47,987 nt of DNA, taken from assembly GCA_024690605.1 (NCBI GenBank), contig JAILOV010000007.1, positions 1 to 47,987 of the forward strand, written 5' to 3'. A program made the translations under genes and the position numbers. Shown piece after piece: positions 17,933-27,894 of the stretch. This stretch comes from Lachnospiraceae bacterium (GTDB lineage Bacteria; Bacillota; Clostridia; Lachnospirales; Lachnospiraceae). Under the pieces are notes generated by a model. It was given only the letters and a program-made list of their open reading frames with translations. It searched no databases and was not told where the DNA came from. Position 1 is the stretch's first letter. Every line of letters begins with the position of its first letter.

Positions 17933-17940
<8 letters not shown>
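15985..17940 (-). CDS. uvrC: Excinuclease ABC subunit C
   Basis: About 651 residues. UvrC makes both incisions around a UvrB-marked DNA lesion. The N-terminal GIY-YIG domain is visible in HRPGVYIMRDKRDAILYVGK (about residues 35-54); the middle UVR motif lies near LLEDLEAKMQEASEKLAFEE. The RNase H-like nuclease half carries YDISNTSGFANVGSMIVFEK, PDLILMDGGKGQVNIAL and MVKDDHHNTRGLY, and helix-hairpin-helix motifs end the protein (IPGIGEKRRKALMRHFDS). The start is ATG 17940, inside the last codons of ftsH (8-base overlap); a longer frame upstream overlaps ftsH and is rejected. About 30 acidic residues precede the first domain. Partners uvrA and uvrB are 24 kb away in this window. Confidence 0.97.
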
Positions 17941-20371
<2,431 letters not shown>

Positions 20372-20379
20372 ATCTCTTC

Positions 20380-20451
20380 CCCGTAAACCAGAGGATCGGT
20401 CCCCGATCCCGTAAACTCACTGCTCTTCACTATACAGAAGAATCCCGTAAA
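20380..20451 (-). repeat. Three TTTACGGG direct repeats around the ftsH promoter
   Basis: On the minus strand TTTACGGG occurs at 20444-20451 (between -35 and -10), 20408-20415 (just after the start of transcription) and 20380-20387 (at the ribosome binding site). Three copies of an 8-mer in 72 bases is unlikely by chance and suggests operator half-sites; no known regulator is assigned. Confidence 0.5.
20393..20409. promoter_or_regulatory. Perfect inverted repeat in the ftsH leader
   Basis: GGATCGG-TCC-CCGATCC forms a 7-base-pair stem with a 3-base loop, between the predicted transcription start and the ftsH ribosome binding site. There is no following T run, so it is more likely an operator or an RNA hairpin affecting translation than a terminator. 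Confidence 0.5.
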
Positions 20452-20457
20452 ATGCAA
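20429..20457 (-). promoter_or_regulatory. Vegetative promoter of ftsH
   Basis: TTGCAT (20452-20457), a 17-base spacer and TATAGT (20429-20434) read left towards ftsH. Predicted start of transcription is near 20422, giving a leader of about 50 bases. It is the nearest good promoter upstream of ftsH, uvrC and the island genes that follow without gaps. Confidence 0.65.
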
Positions 20458-20477
20458 ACCTCCGCGGCCCCGTCTCC

Positions 20478-21956
20478 TCACTCGTCGGGATAGACGACCG
20501 TCGCCGATTTCAGCCGGAAAAGGCTCGCACCGGAGACGTTGTTAAACTCGCTGCAGTCAGCGCTCAATCCCATGCTGTACATGGAGCGCGCCTTTGCCCG
20601 GTACGGTGCCCACACGATGCCGTCCGTCCCCTCCTCCGCATTCTCGAGAGAAGAGAGGGTGTAGGCCCGCAGTGCCCAGGTCTCCTGCATCGCCCCGCTG
20701 CGAAGATCCGCCGCGATGCGATAAGAAAAACCCTCTTTGATGTCCGTCACGACCCGGCCATGCGCAATAACCGCAAACAGGACCACCGCGGCAAAGGCGA
20801 CGGCGATCCCGACACGGATCTTCTTTACCGCGTCCACATGCTCCCGCACCCACTGTGCGAGGCAGATCACATAGAACAGGTACAGGTATCGCGCGACGAT
20901 CTCATAGGCCACCATCGTCCTGCCCGAATTCAGCACCACGGTGTGACTGCCGTAGATCACCGGAAACATCATGAAATACTGCATCAGAAAAACGCCCGGG
21001 ATCAGCGCCAGGATCCAACCGGTGGACATCCCGTCCCGCTTCAGTTCCGTGCGGTACACATAACAGACCGCAAAGGTGCCCGCCAGCAACAGCAGGAATA
21101 CCGGGCTCCCGAGGATCGTCTTCGTCTCGCTTCCGTAGCAAACAACCGCATCCCGGAACGCGTCCCATATCGTGATATGTCCCTCGACAAAGGTCTCCTC
21201 CGAGCGCACAAAATTCCCGGGCATGACCGCGTTGCACAGCCCGCCCGCAAAGGTGCCAAGAAACGGAACATACGAGATCTTCCGTCCTCTGTCCTGCCGG
21301 AAACGGAGCATCAGCATCAACAGCATGCAGGAACAGGCCGGCGAAACGATCTCCAGGCTGCCGCCGCAGGCAAGGAAGCCGAAAACCGCACTCAGGATAT
21401 AAAGCAGCCGCTTCCGGCCGATCCGTTCCTCATCCGCTCCCCTGCGGTAAAAGGCCAGCGCGAGAAAAAGGAGCGACATCTCCAGACTGTAGTCCATGGC
21501 TCCCGTAAACCAGAAGAAAAGCTCCTGATCATTCAGGGTTCCGGAAAGCTGAAACGTCGATACCAGCACTGCAAAGATGAGCACGCAGGAAGTAAGACTG
21601 CGCTTCTTAAAGAAGGTTGTGATCATAAAATGCAGCGACCACAGGAAAAACAGGGAATTGATCACCAGCACGACCGGATGGCCCATGAGGCCTCCGTTGG
21701 TATAGGGCCTGACATAATGCACCAGGAAATTTCCCAGGTAACAGCCCTCCCGCCACAGACAGTATTCCCAGGTCCGGATCAGCGCCGCTTTCAGCGGTGA
21801 GCCGTACAACTCCGTCAGGCCAACCATGGCGCCCTCAAAACTGAAATCATCCGCGGATAAATAGGTATAGGCCGATCCGATCACCACCGGCACCGCCACC
21901 GCAAGGCTCGCAAGGATCAGGAGCCAGGAAATGAGTTTTTCCGATTTTTTCATCAT
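20478..21956 (-). CDS. Polytopic membrane protein, DUF6056-like
   Basis: 492 residues with about ten predicted membrane spans, starting with LISWLLILASLAVAVPVVIG. SADDFSF soon after the first span, LNDQELFFWFTGAMDYSLEM, GGSLEIVSPACSC and NAVMPGNFVRSEE resemble DUF6056-type proteins, a group that looks like GT-C glycosyltransferases, in which an acidic residue after the first span is catalytic. If so it would move a lipid-linked sugar outside the membrane, consistent with the polyprenyl-phosphate GT2 nearby, but this is inferred. Two ATGs (21956 and 21953) follow GGAGGG; the second has the better spacing. It has its own promoter and ends about 100 bases before ftsH. Confidence 0.7.
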   Translation of the reverse strand: MMKKSEKLISWLLILASLAVAVPVVIGSAYTYLSADDFSFEGAMVGLTELYGSPLKAALIRTWEYCLWREGCYLGNFLVHYVRPYTNGGLMGHPVVLVINSLFFLWSLHFMITTFFKKRSLTSCVLIFAVLVSTFQLSGTLNDQELFFWFTGAMDYSLEMSLLFLALAFYRRGADEERIGRKRLLYILSAVFGFLACGGSLEIVSPACSCMLLMLMLRFRQDRGRKISYVPFLGTFAGGLCNAVMPGNFVRSEETFVEGHITIWDAFRDAVVCYGSETKTILGSPVFLLLLAGTFAVCYVYRTELKRDGMSTGWILALIPGVFLMQYFMMFPVIYGSHTVVLNSGRTMVAYEIVARYLYLFYVICLAQWVREHVDAVKKIRVGIAVAFAAVVLFAVIAHGRVVTDIKEGFSYRIAADLRSGAMQETWALRAYTLSSLENAEEGTDGIVWAPYRAKARSMYSMGLSADCSEFNNVSGASLFRLKSATVVYPDE

Positions 21957-21974
21957 ATCCCTCCGACAGACAGC

Positions 21975-22003
21975 ATTATACGCCCGTCCGGCGGGCTCGG
22001 CAA
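21975..22003 (-). promoter_or_regulatory. Promoter of the DUF6056-like gene with a palindromic spacer
   Basis: TTGCCG (21998-22003), a 17-base spacer and TATAAT (21975-21980). The spacer contains the inverted repeat GCCCG-TCCGG-CGGGC (21982-21996), well placed for a repressor or activator. Confidence 0.6.
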
Positions 22004-22044
22004 GTTCTCCCCCCGCAGTCGGAAGGTTCCCTCCCTTTTTGAAT

Positions 22045-22077
22045 AAAAAACCCGCCGGGATCGACCCGGCGGGTTTT
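22045..22077 (-). terminator. Intrinsic terminator of the SPFH gene
   Basis: A perfect 9-base-pair stem, CCCGCCGGG and CCCGGCGGG with loop ATCGA (22051-22073), is followed on the minus strand by a run of six T residues. It lies 23 bases after the SPFH stop. Its sequence is nearly the same as the hairpin at 24710-24734. Confidence 0.9.
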
Positions 22078-22099
22078 CTGTGATCTCTGCTGCGATTGC

Positions 22100-23305
22100 T
22101 TACGGTCTCGGCTGTCCGCAGTTGGAGCAGAATTTGCCGGTGTTGACCGTGCCGCAGGCGCAGGTCCAGGAGGCATCCGCCGGCTTGGGGGTTCCGCAGT
22201 TGGAGCAGAACTTGCCGGTGTTGACCGTGCCACAGGAGCAGGTCCAGGAGCCTGCCGCAGGAGCTGCTGCGGGAGCAGGGGCGGGCTGGGCAGCCGCCTG
22301 CTGAGCACCCATCTGGAAGAGCTGGCCGGCATTGACGCCGCCTGCCTGCTGGGCCATGTTCATGCCGGCGAAGGCCATCATCGGGCCCGCGTTCTGGTTG
22401 TTGGCCGCGGCGACCATAGCCTCGGACTGTGCGGCGACCATCTGTGCGCCGGCCATATTGGCGTTGCGGAAGACTGCGTTCTTCTGCAGCTCCTTGATCA
22501 TCTTCTCATCTTCTTCCGAAGCGGTGACAGAGCTGACACCGACCGAGGTGATCGTGATGCCGTAATGTCCGCCCCATTTCTCGGAAAGCACATGGTTCAT
22601 CGCGTCGGCGAGGTCATCGGCATGCCCCGGAAGCGCGCTGTACCGGATGCCCTTTTCGGAGATTTCGGCAAATGCGGGCTGCAGTGCGGTCAGGAACTCA
22701 CTCTTTAACTGAGACTCCAGCTCATCGCGCGTGTAAGCATCAGAAACATTGCCGCAGACATTCTTGTAGAACAGGATCGGATCGGAAAGCTTGTAGGAAT
22801 ACTCACCATGGCAGCGAATGGAGATGTCGACATCGAGACCGATGTTGTTGTCGACGACACGGAAGGGCACCGGGCTGGCCGTTCCGTATTTGTTGCCGAT
22901 GATCTCCTTAAGATTGAAATAGTAAACGCGCTGATCCGTGCCGGTGTCTCCACCCATGGCAAAGCGCTTCTTAAAGGTCTCAAAGCTGTCTTTGATACCC
23001 TGCAGCAGACCGCCTTCGAAAATGGTGGGCGAAGTCGTGGAATCAAAGACAAACTCACCGGCCTGCGCACAGAACTCGACGATCGCGCCCTGCTCGACGA
23101 TGATCATGCACTGTCCCTCGTTGACAGCAACAACGGAGCCGTTGGAGATAACATTGTCATTTCCGCGGTTGGTGTTGCCCTTTGTCTTCTTGGACGCCTT
23201 TACAACAAGCGTGTCCGCGGGAATGGAGGGACAATAGAAATACTCCTTCCACTGATCGGCGAGCACGCCCGCACCTGATGCTACCGCTGCTGCAATAAGT
23301 CCCAT
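22100..23305 (-). CDS. SPFH/Band-7 domain protein with two C-terminal zinc ribbons
   Basis: 401 residues. The N-terminus (MGLIAAAVASGAGVLADQWK) leads into an SPFH-like domain, with KGNTNRGNDNVISNGSVVAV, FDSTTSPTIFEGGLLQGIKD and VDNNIGLDVDISIRCHGEYS as recognisable family segments. A region rich in Ala, Met and Gln follows, then two almost identical zinc ribbons: WTCSCGTVNTGKFCSNCG and WTCACGTVNTGKFCSNCG. No clear membrane span is present. Members are often labelled virion core protein or YdjL-like, a name that reflects database history rather than viral origin. They may organise membranes or stress complexes. The start at 23305 is chosen from AAAGGAG; the frame runs 22 codons further up through the promoter. 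Confidence 0.88.
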   Translation of the reverse strand: MGLIAAAVASGAGVLADQWKEYFYCPSIPADTLVVKASKKTKGNTNRGNDNVISNGSVVAVNEGQCMIIVEQGAIVEFCAQAGEFVFDSTTSPTIFEGGLLQGIKDSFETFKKRFAMGGDTGTDQRVYYFNLKEIIGNKYGTASPVPFRVVDNNIGLDVDISIRCHGEYSYKLSDPILFYKNVCGNVSDAYTRDELESQLKSEFLTALQPAFAEISEKGIRYSALPGHADDLADAMNHVLSEKWGGHYGITITSVGVSSVTASEEDEKMIKELQKNAVFRNANMAGAQMVAAQSEAMVAAANNQNAGPMMAFAGMNMAQQAGGVNAGQLFQMGAQQAAAQPAPAPAAAPAAGSWTCSCGTVNTGKFCSNCGTPKPADASWTCACGTVNTGKFCSNCGQPRP

Positions 23306-23375
23306 AATGTCTCCTTTCGCCTTTTGTACCCGGCTGTTTCCTAAATCCGGGAATAGGTATAAAATAAACATGCTT

Positions 23376-23384
23376 ATTATAGCA
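23376..23384 (-). promoter_or_regulatory. Extended -10 promoter of the SPFH gene
   Basis: The minus strand reads TGCTATAAT, a perfect extended -10, about 70 bases before the SPFH start codon. The -35 region (TTCATC at 18 bases) is weak. The same intergenic region must also serve the divergent RACo-like gene. Confidence 0.6.
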
Positions 23385-23400
23385 TACTATTGGGAGAATG

Positions 23401-24708
23401 ATGAACAGAAAAATCGGAATTGCAATCGATATCGGAACCACCACCGTCGCCGCGGCGACCGTGACGGAAAAGGGAGAGATCCTCAGGGAAGCGGCGTGCG
23501 CCAACAGCGGATCCGCTTTCGGCGCGGATGTCATGAGCCGCATCAAGGCCGCCTCGGAAGGCGGCGCACAAAGGATCCGTGCATGCATGTGCCGGGACAT
23601 CACCGGATTGATCACCGCGCTGATCGCAGATCAGCCGATCCCGGGGGAAAGCGCGGATCTCTTCCGGGAACTGCCCATCGTTCTGGCCGGCAACACAACG
23701 ATGCTGCATCTGCTCAACGGCTATGACTGCACCGGCCTCGGGCAGTATCCTTACACGCCGGTATCCCTTGCGAGGGAAGAGCGGCGGGCATCGGAGCTTT
23801 TCCCCGGGATTCCGTCCTCTATCGGAGATGCGCGTGTGATCGAACTGCCGGGGATCTCTGCGTTCGTCGGCGCCGACATCGTGGCAGGACTCTTTGCGAC
23901 AGATGCTCTGCGGATTCCGGAAACGCAGACGACGCTGTTCCTGGATCTGGGAACAAACGGGGAGATGGCACTGATCCGGTCCGATCCGGATGCATCCGGC
24001 GCAAAGAGGATCTCTGTGTGCGCAACCGCGGCAGGACCGGTGTTTGAGGGTGCGGGGATCCGGGAAGGCATGCGCGGCGAAAAGGGCGCGATCGAAGAGG
24101 TTGTGCTGATCCCGGCGTCTCCCGGAGACACGGGCGATCATTCCGTCACATCCCGCTGCCGGACGATCGATAACGCTTCTGCTGCCGGTATCTGCGGGAG
24201 CGGTGTGCTGGAGGCGGTGTCGGAGCTGGCACGCCTGCATCTGATCGATCAAAACGGCCTGCTCGCGGAGCCCTGGTTTTCCGACGGGTTTCCGCTGGCA
24301 CGCCGCACCGATGACACCGAGATCAGGCTCTATCAGGAAGATATCCGTGCCGTGCAGCTTGCCAAGGCGGCGATCCGCGCAGGAATGGAAACGCTGCCGC
24401 TCGCCTGCGGCATTCCGGCGAAACAGATCGATACCGTCCTTGTTGCCGGTGCCTTCGGAAAGGCGTTACCCTTCTCCCGGCTTTCTCCATTGGGGCTCTT
24501 TACTCCCACGTTACTGTCACGGTGCCGAGCAGTCGGCAACACCTCGCTCGCGGGCGCTGCCGGAGTCGCCAAAGCGTTACTCGCCGGCCCCGATCGGGAA
24601 AAAGCGGCATATGACCTGCTGGACCGGATCATCTCCTGCACACAGGAGATCCCGCTGGCCGGTCGACAGGATTTTGAAGCGTGTTATCTGGGAATGATGG
24701 GATTCTGA
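23401..24708 (+). CDS. RACo-like ASKHA-domain protein without N-terminal ferredoxin
   Basis: About 435 residues. RKIGIAIDIGTTTVAAATVT is the phosphate-1 motif of the actin/hexokinase/Hsp70 fold; LFLDLGTNGEMALIRS and VLVAGAFGKALPFSRL are the later nucleotide-site segments, and LAGNTTMLHLLNGYDCTGLG is typical of the RACo middle domain. RACo proteins use ATP to reactivate corrinoid proteins by reducing Co(II), with electrons from an N-terminal [2Fe-2S] domain. That domain is absent here: the protein starts directly at the ATPase fold. The reductant may be separate, or the role different. ATG 23401 sits four bases after GGGAG; an adjacent ATG at 23398 is too close. No corrinoid enzyme gene is near. 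Confidence 0.88.
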   Translation: MNRKIGIAIDIGTTTVAAATVTEKGEILREAACANSGSAFGADVMSRIKAASEGGAQRIRACMCRDITGLITALIADQPIPGESADLFRELPIVLAGNTTMLHLLNGYDCTGLGQYPYTPVSLAREERRASELFPGIPSSIGDARVIELPGISAFVGADIVAGLFATDALRIPETQTTLFLDLGTNGEMALIRSDPDASGAKRISVCATAAGPVFEGAGIREGMRGEKGAIEEVVLIPASPGDTGDHSVTSRCRTIDNASAAGICGSGVLEAVSELARLHLIDQNGLLAEPWFSDGFPLARRTDDTEIRLYQEDIRAVQLAKAAIRAGMETLPLACGIPAKQIDTVLVAGAFGKALPFSRLSPLGLFTPTLLSRCRAVGNTSLAGAAGVAKALLAGPDREKAAYDLLDRIISCTQEIPLAGRQDFEACYLGMMGF

Positions 24709-24709
24709 A

Positions 24710-24740
24710 ACCCGCCGGGATCGATCCGGCGGGTGTTTTT
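24710..24740 (+). terminator. Intrinsic terminator of the RACo-like gene
   Basis: ACCCGCCGG (24710-24718) pairs with CCGGCGGGT (24726-24734), then GTTTTT. It begins two bases after the RACo-like stop. It also abuts the stop of the convergent gene at 24739, but the minus-strand T run is poor (TTTC). Confidence 0.85.
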
Positions 24741-26538
24741 ATCTCTCTGCCCTCAGCCCGTCGCGCAGGCTGTTTCCGAGCAGCCGGAAGGATGCCCGGT
24801 GATCCCCGCCCGGAAAACCATCGTAGCCGGTCCGATCCCCCTCCGCTGCGTAATAGAACGTCTCCCCGTCCACCTCATAGGGGATCAGCTCGAATCTTTC
24901 ATAATCCTGCTGCACAAGCAGGTTTTCGGGATGCATCAGGGTGATGTCCGTCTGTATCAGCCGGATCCCCTTGTATAAAAGAAATACGGCGAGAAAAACC
25001 ATGAGCACGCGCGAGAATCGCAGTTTCCCCTGTTCCGACTGTCGTTGCGTCAGAACGAGAACCAGTTGACCGGCGAACAGCACCGGCGGTGTCCAGACAA
25101 AGAAAAATCCGTACCGGATGAGCGGTGACTGCAGGAACCAGAAGAGAAAAGAGATCAGAAGCGTCCCCTCCAGCACGAGAAAACCCCGATCCCACATCGA
25201 CGACGCATGATGCAGATCCGGCACCGAAGTCTGCCGGACATTCGTATCGCCGTTTTCGCCGGTGATCATCTTCCGGCCCGTGCGGACCCGTCGCGCCAGG
25301 GAAACCGGCAGACAGATGAGGACCCCGACGATCGTGCACAGATCCGCGGCCAGCAGCACCCGGGATACCAATGTCTGGGAAGAAAACCACGGCAGAAACC
25401 ACTCGTGAAACGGAGCATCGGCAGAGATCCCGCCGCGCGCATAAGCGCGGATCCCCGCCGCGTCTCCCTCTGCGAGATCATGCGGTACCTTCCAGAGCAC
25501 ATGCAGCAGATCGGGAAACGCCGAAGGGTAGAGCACCCAGCCGGAGACCAGGAGATTGCGGAGCATCCAAGGCAGAGCAACGGCAAATGTCAGCACCGAA
25601 AAGAAGGCGATCCTGTACAACGCATCGTTCTTATCTTCCCTTTTCCTCTCCCTAAGGATCATCGCGATCGGCTTAACACAGAGGAGGAGCAGCAGCGCCG
25701 CCGAAAGCTTGATGGTCACGGCGAAGCTGATCCCCGCAACGATCAGCGCATAGGGCAGATAATGACGCTCCCGCCGCTCATCCAGATCGAGCCAGAGGAT
25801 GAGCAGGCAGAACAGGTAGCAGTTCAGGAAATAGTCCGGTGCCGGACTCACGATCTCCTTGTAGATGTTAAACAGATAATAGATTCCCGCAAGGCGCACG
25901 AAATCCGTGAGCACCGGACGACCCCGTCCGGGGATGTGCCGGATATCCAGGCAGGAAAAAGCGAGCAGCAGGGCAAAAAAACCGGCACCCGCATGCAGGG
26001 ACCCGTTTCCGGTAAACGCAAAGCTGTAAAGGGCCGAAAAGGCAAATGCCGCGCTGTTGTATCCCAACCGGGAATGCAGGTTGGCGATCCCCTTCACAAC
26101 GCCGTACTCCTCGATCCAGCGGATACTCTGTGCGTGATAGAGGCCGGTATCATAGTGCATGATGCCGTGCGAAGTTCCGTAAGCCATGAGCAGGACAAGA
26201 AACACGAAAAGCAGCAGTTTTCCCGGTTGTCCGCAGCACCCCAAACTGGCCCGCACCTCATCCGTCAGCGGTCCGCGGTAATGCCATGCAATGATGAAAC
26301 ACAGGATGATCAGAAGAAGGTTCGCCGCAAGTCCCACCGGCGCGAAGAGACTGAAGATCTGCGCATAGACCGCGGCACAGAGAACACCCGCCAGCAGCGG
26401 GGAGACGCCATGGCGGATGCGGTAATTCCCGCTTCCGGTCCGGAAAAGAGGAAGTCCGGTCAAAAAAGAGAGCGCGCCGTAGCCAAGGATCCCGCAGGTC
26501 GCGCCCATATACAAAAAAAGAAGCAATACCTGAAGCAT
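24739..26538 (-). CDS. Polytopic membrane protein, GT-C-like (LIC_10190-like)
   Basis: 599 residues with roughly 12 predicted membrane spans. GIMHYDTGLYHAQSIRWIEE followed by GVVKGIANLHSRLGYNSAAF are the strongest conserved-looking blocks and resemble the LIC_10190 group of membrane proteins, which have GT-C features: an acidic residue in the first outside loop (HYDTGLYH) and a soluble C-terminal part. It may transfer a lipid-linked sugar outside the membrane (inference). The start has no clear ribosome binding site and lies 13 bases after the PAP2-like stop, so coupled translation is likely. It is the last gene of the long minus-strand run from mbl. Confidence 0.7.
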   Translation of the reverse strand: MLQVLLLFLYMGATCGILGYGALSFLTGLPLFRTGSGNYRIRHGVSPLLAGVLCAAVYAQIFSLFAPVGLAANLLLIILCFIIAWHYRGPLTDEVRASLGCCGQPGKLLLFVFLVLLMAYGTSHGIMHYDTGLYHAQSIRWIEEYGVVKGIANLHSRLGYNSAAFAFSALYSFAFTGNGSLHAGAGFFALLLAFSCLDIRHIPGRGRPVLTDFVRLAGIYYLFNIYKEIVSPAPDYFLNCYLFCLLILWLDLDERRERHYLPYALIVAGISFAVTIKLSAALLLLLCVKPIAMILRERKREDKNDALYRIAFFSVLTFAVALPWMLRNLLVSGWVLYPSAFPDLLHVLWKVPHDLAEGDAAGIRAYARGGISADAPFHEWFLPWFSSQTLVSRVLLAADLCTIVGVLICLPVSLARRVRTGRKMITGENGDTNVRQTSVPDLHHASSMWDRGFLVLEGTLLISFLFWFLQSPLIRYGFFFVWTPPVLFAGQLVLVLTQRQSEQGKLRFSRVLMVFLAVFLLYKGIRLIQTDITLMHPENLLVQQDYERFELIPYEVDGETFYYAAEGDRTGYDGFPGGDHRASFRLLGNSLRDGLRAER

Positions 26539-26550
26539 GGGACGAAGCCG

Positions 26551-27021
26551 TTATCCGAAGGAGCCGCGGATATAATGAACGATCAGTGCCACAAGAAAGC
26601 CCGTAACGGCCCCGAAGAAAACCTGCAGCGGTGTGTGTCCGACAAATTCCTTGAGCTTCTCCTCCGCGGAGATCGGGCGCCCCATGTCCATGAAGAGCCG
26701 GATCATATCATTCAGGACCACCGCCTGCTTGCCGGTCTCCAGCCGCACGCCCATCGCATCATGCATAACGATCAGTGCCAGGATCAGAGAAACCGCAAAC
26801 AGCGGATCGCCCACACCGCACGTCAGCGCAACCGCCACGGCCATTCCCACGACCGTCGCCGAATGGGAGCTCGGCATCCCTCCGTCACCCAAAAGGCGCT
26901 CAAAACGGAAATCGCGATGTACGGCAAAAAAAATCGCCGTCTTCAGAACCTGGGCCGTTATCCAGGAAAAGAACGCGGCGATGATGATCTCATTATGAAG
27001 AAAATCAAAAAAATAGCTCAA
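26551..27021 (-). CDS. Divergent PAP2 family membrane protein (DUF212)
   Basis: 156 residues. The DUF212/divergent-PAP2 core is clear: FFSWITAQVLKTAIFFAVHR, then the phosphatase-like GGMPSSHSATVVGMAVAVAL with the SxSH-type motif, and VMHDAMGVRLETGKQA. About four membrane spans. PAP2-related proteins dephosphorylate lipids such as undecaprenyl pyrophosphate, which would recycle the carrier used by the glycan genes, but this divergent branch has no proven reaction. The start is a TTG that overlaps the rfbD stop (TTGA), with AAAGG eight bases upstream. Confidence 0.9.
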   Translation of the reverse strand: MSYFFDFLHNEIIIAAFFSWITAQVLKTAIFFAVHRDFRFERLLGDGGMPSSHSATVVGMAVAVALTCGVGDPLFAVSLILALIVMHDAMGVRLETGKQAVVLNDMIRLFMDMGRPISAEEKLKEFVGHTPLQVFFGAVTGFLVALIVHYIRGSFG

Positions 27022-27890
27022 GCCAGATACCTTTCGATCGCCTCGTGCCAGTCACACATCCGGAAATCGCCGGTCAGCCGGAACATCATCTTTTCGAGAT
27101 GCGAAAAGAGCGGTCGGCGGGCCGCCTGCGGATTGCGTCTCGCGTATTCCTCGCTGTCTATGTGCTCCACCGCCACCTTTTTGCCCGCGAGACGGAAGAT
27201 CTCCTCCGCAAAATCCGCCCAGGAGCAGACGCCCTCGCAAGTGGCGTGATAGGTGCCGAAACTACCGGTCGGAAGAAGATGATCGATCGCCCGTGCCAGT
27301 TCATCCGCACTGGTGGGGTTGCCGATCTGATCATCGACGACACTCAGACAGTCTCTTGTTTCCGCCAGCTTCAGCATGGTCTTGACAAAATTCTTCCCAT
27401 CGCCGTAAAGCCAGGCCGTGCGAAGAATAAAATGTCTCCGTGAAAACTCCTTGACGAATTCCTCGCCGGCAAGCTTGGTTTTGCCATAGACGGAGATCGG
27501 TCCCGTTTTGTCAAATTCCGTGTAGGGTGTCTCCTTGTCGCCCGCAAACACATAGTCGGTCGATATGTGCACCAGCGGGATGCCTGCCTCCTCCGCGGCG
27601 ATCGCAAGATTTCGCGGTCCGATGGCATTGATCCGGTAGCTGTTGTCGACATCCTGTTCCTGCGCGTCAACCGCCGTGTAGGCCGCGCAGTTGATGACCG
27701 CGAAAGGTCTGACTTCGCGTACCAGAGCGGTAACCGCATCCACATCGGTGATATCCAGTTTTCTGATCGCCTCTCCCTCAAACACATCGGTCTGCACGAG
27801 CTCATAGCGGTCTTCCATCCGCTTCTTCACCGCGCGTCCGAGCTGGCCGCCGGAGCCTGTTACGATCAGTTTTTTCCCTGTTTCGCTCAT
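27018..27890 (-). CDS. rfbD: dTDP-4-dehydrorhamnose reductase
   Basis: 290 residues. Last step in dTDP-L-rhamnose synthesis: NADPH reduction of dTDP-4-dehydrorhamnose. The dinucleotide site is VTGSGGQLGRAV (about 10-21), the SDR-type catalytic pair is Y135 and K139 in SVYGKTK, and INCAAYTAVDAQEQD and HISTDYVFAG are family signatures. The rfbA, rfbB and rfbC genes are not in the window. Its presence suggests that the cell makes rhamnose for a wall polymer or the nearby glycan. It follows the DUF3048 gene by four bases. Confidence 0.93.
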   Translation of the reverse strand: MSETGKKLIVTGSGGQLGRAVKKRMEDRYELVQTDVFEGEAIRKLDITDVDAVTALVREVRPFAVINCAAYTAVDAQEQDVDNSYRINAIGPRNLAIAAEEAGIPLVHISTDYVFAGDKETPYTEFDKTGPISVYGKTKLAGEEFVKEFSRRHFILRTAWLYGDGKNFVKTMLKLAETRDCLSVVDDQIGNPTSADELARAIDHLLPTGSFGTYHATCEGVCSWADFAEEIFRLAGKKVAVEHIDSEEYARRNPQAARRPLFSHLEKMMFRLTGDFRMCDWHEAIERYLA

Positions 27891-27894
27891 CTCT

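Noticed and set aside
20393..20409. Inverted repeat before ftsH considered as a CIRCE (HrcA) site
   Set aside because: It lacks TTAGCACTC-N9-GAGTGCTAA; sequence and loop size do not fit.
22100..23305. Possible phage or viral origin of the 'virion core'-type SPFH protein
   Set aside because: No phage gene is near, the gene has normal composition and its own promoter; the name is a database legacy.
25207..27249. A 680-codon open frame antisense to the GT-C-like, PAP2-like and rfbD genes
   Set aside because: It crosses three well-supported genes, and its translation is Arg/Gln/His-rich without structure; it is a composition effect.
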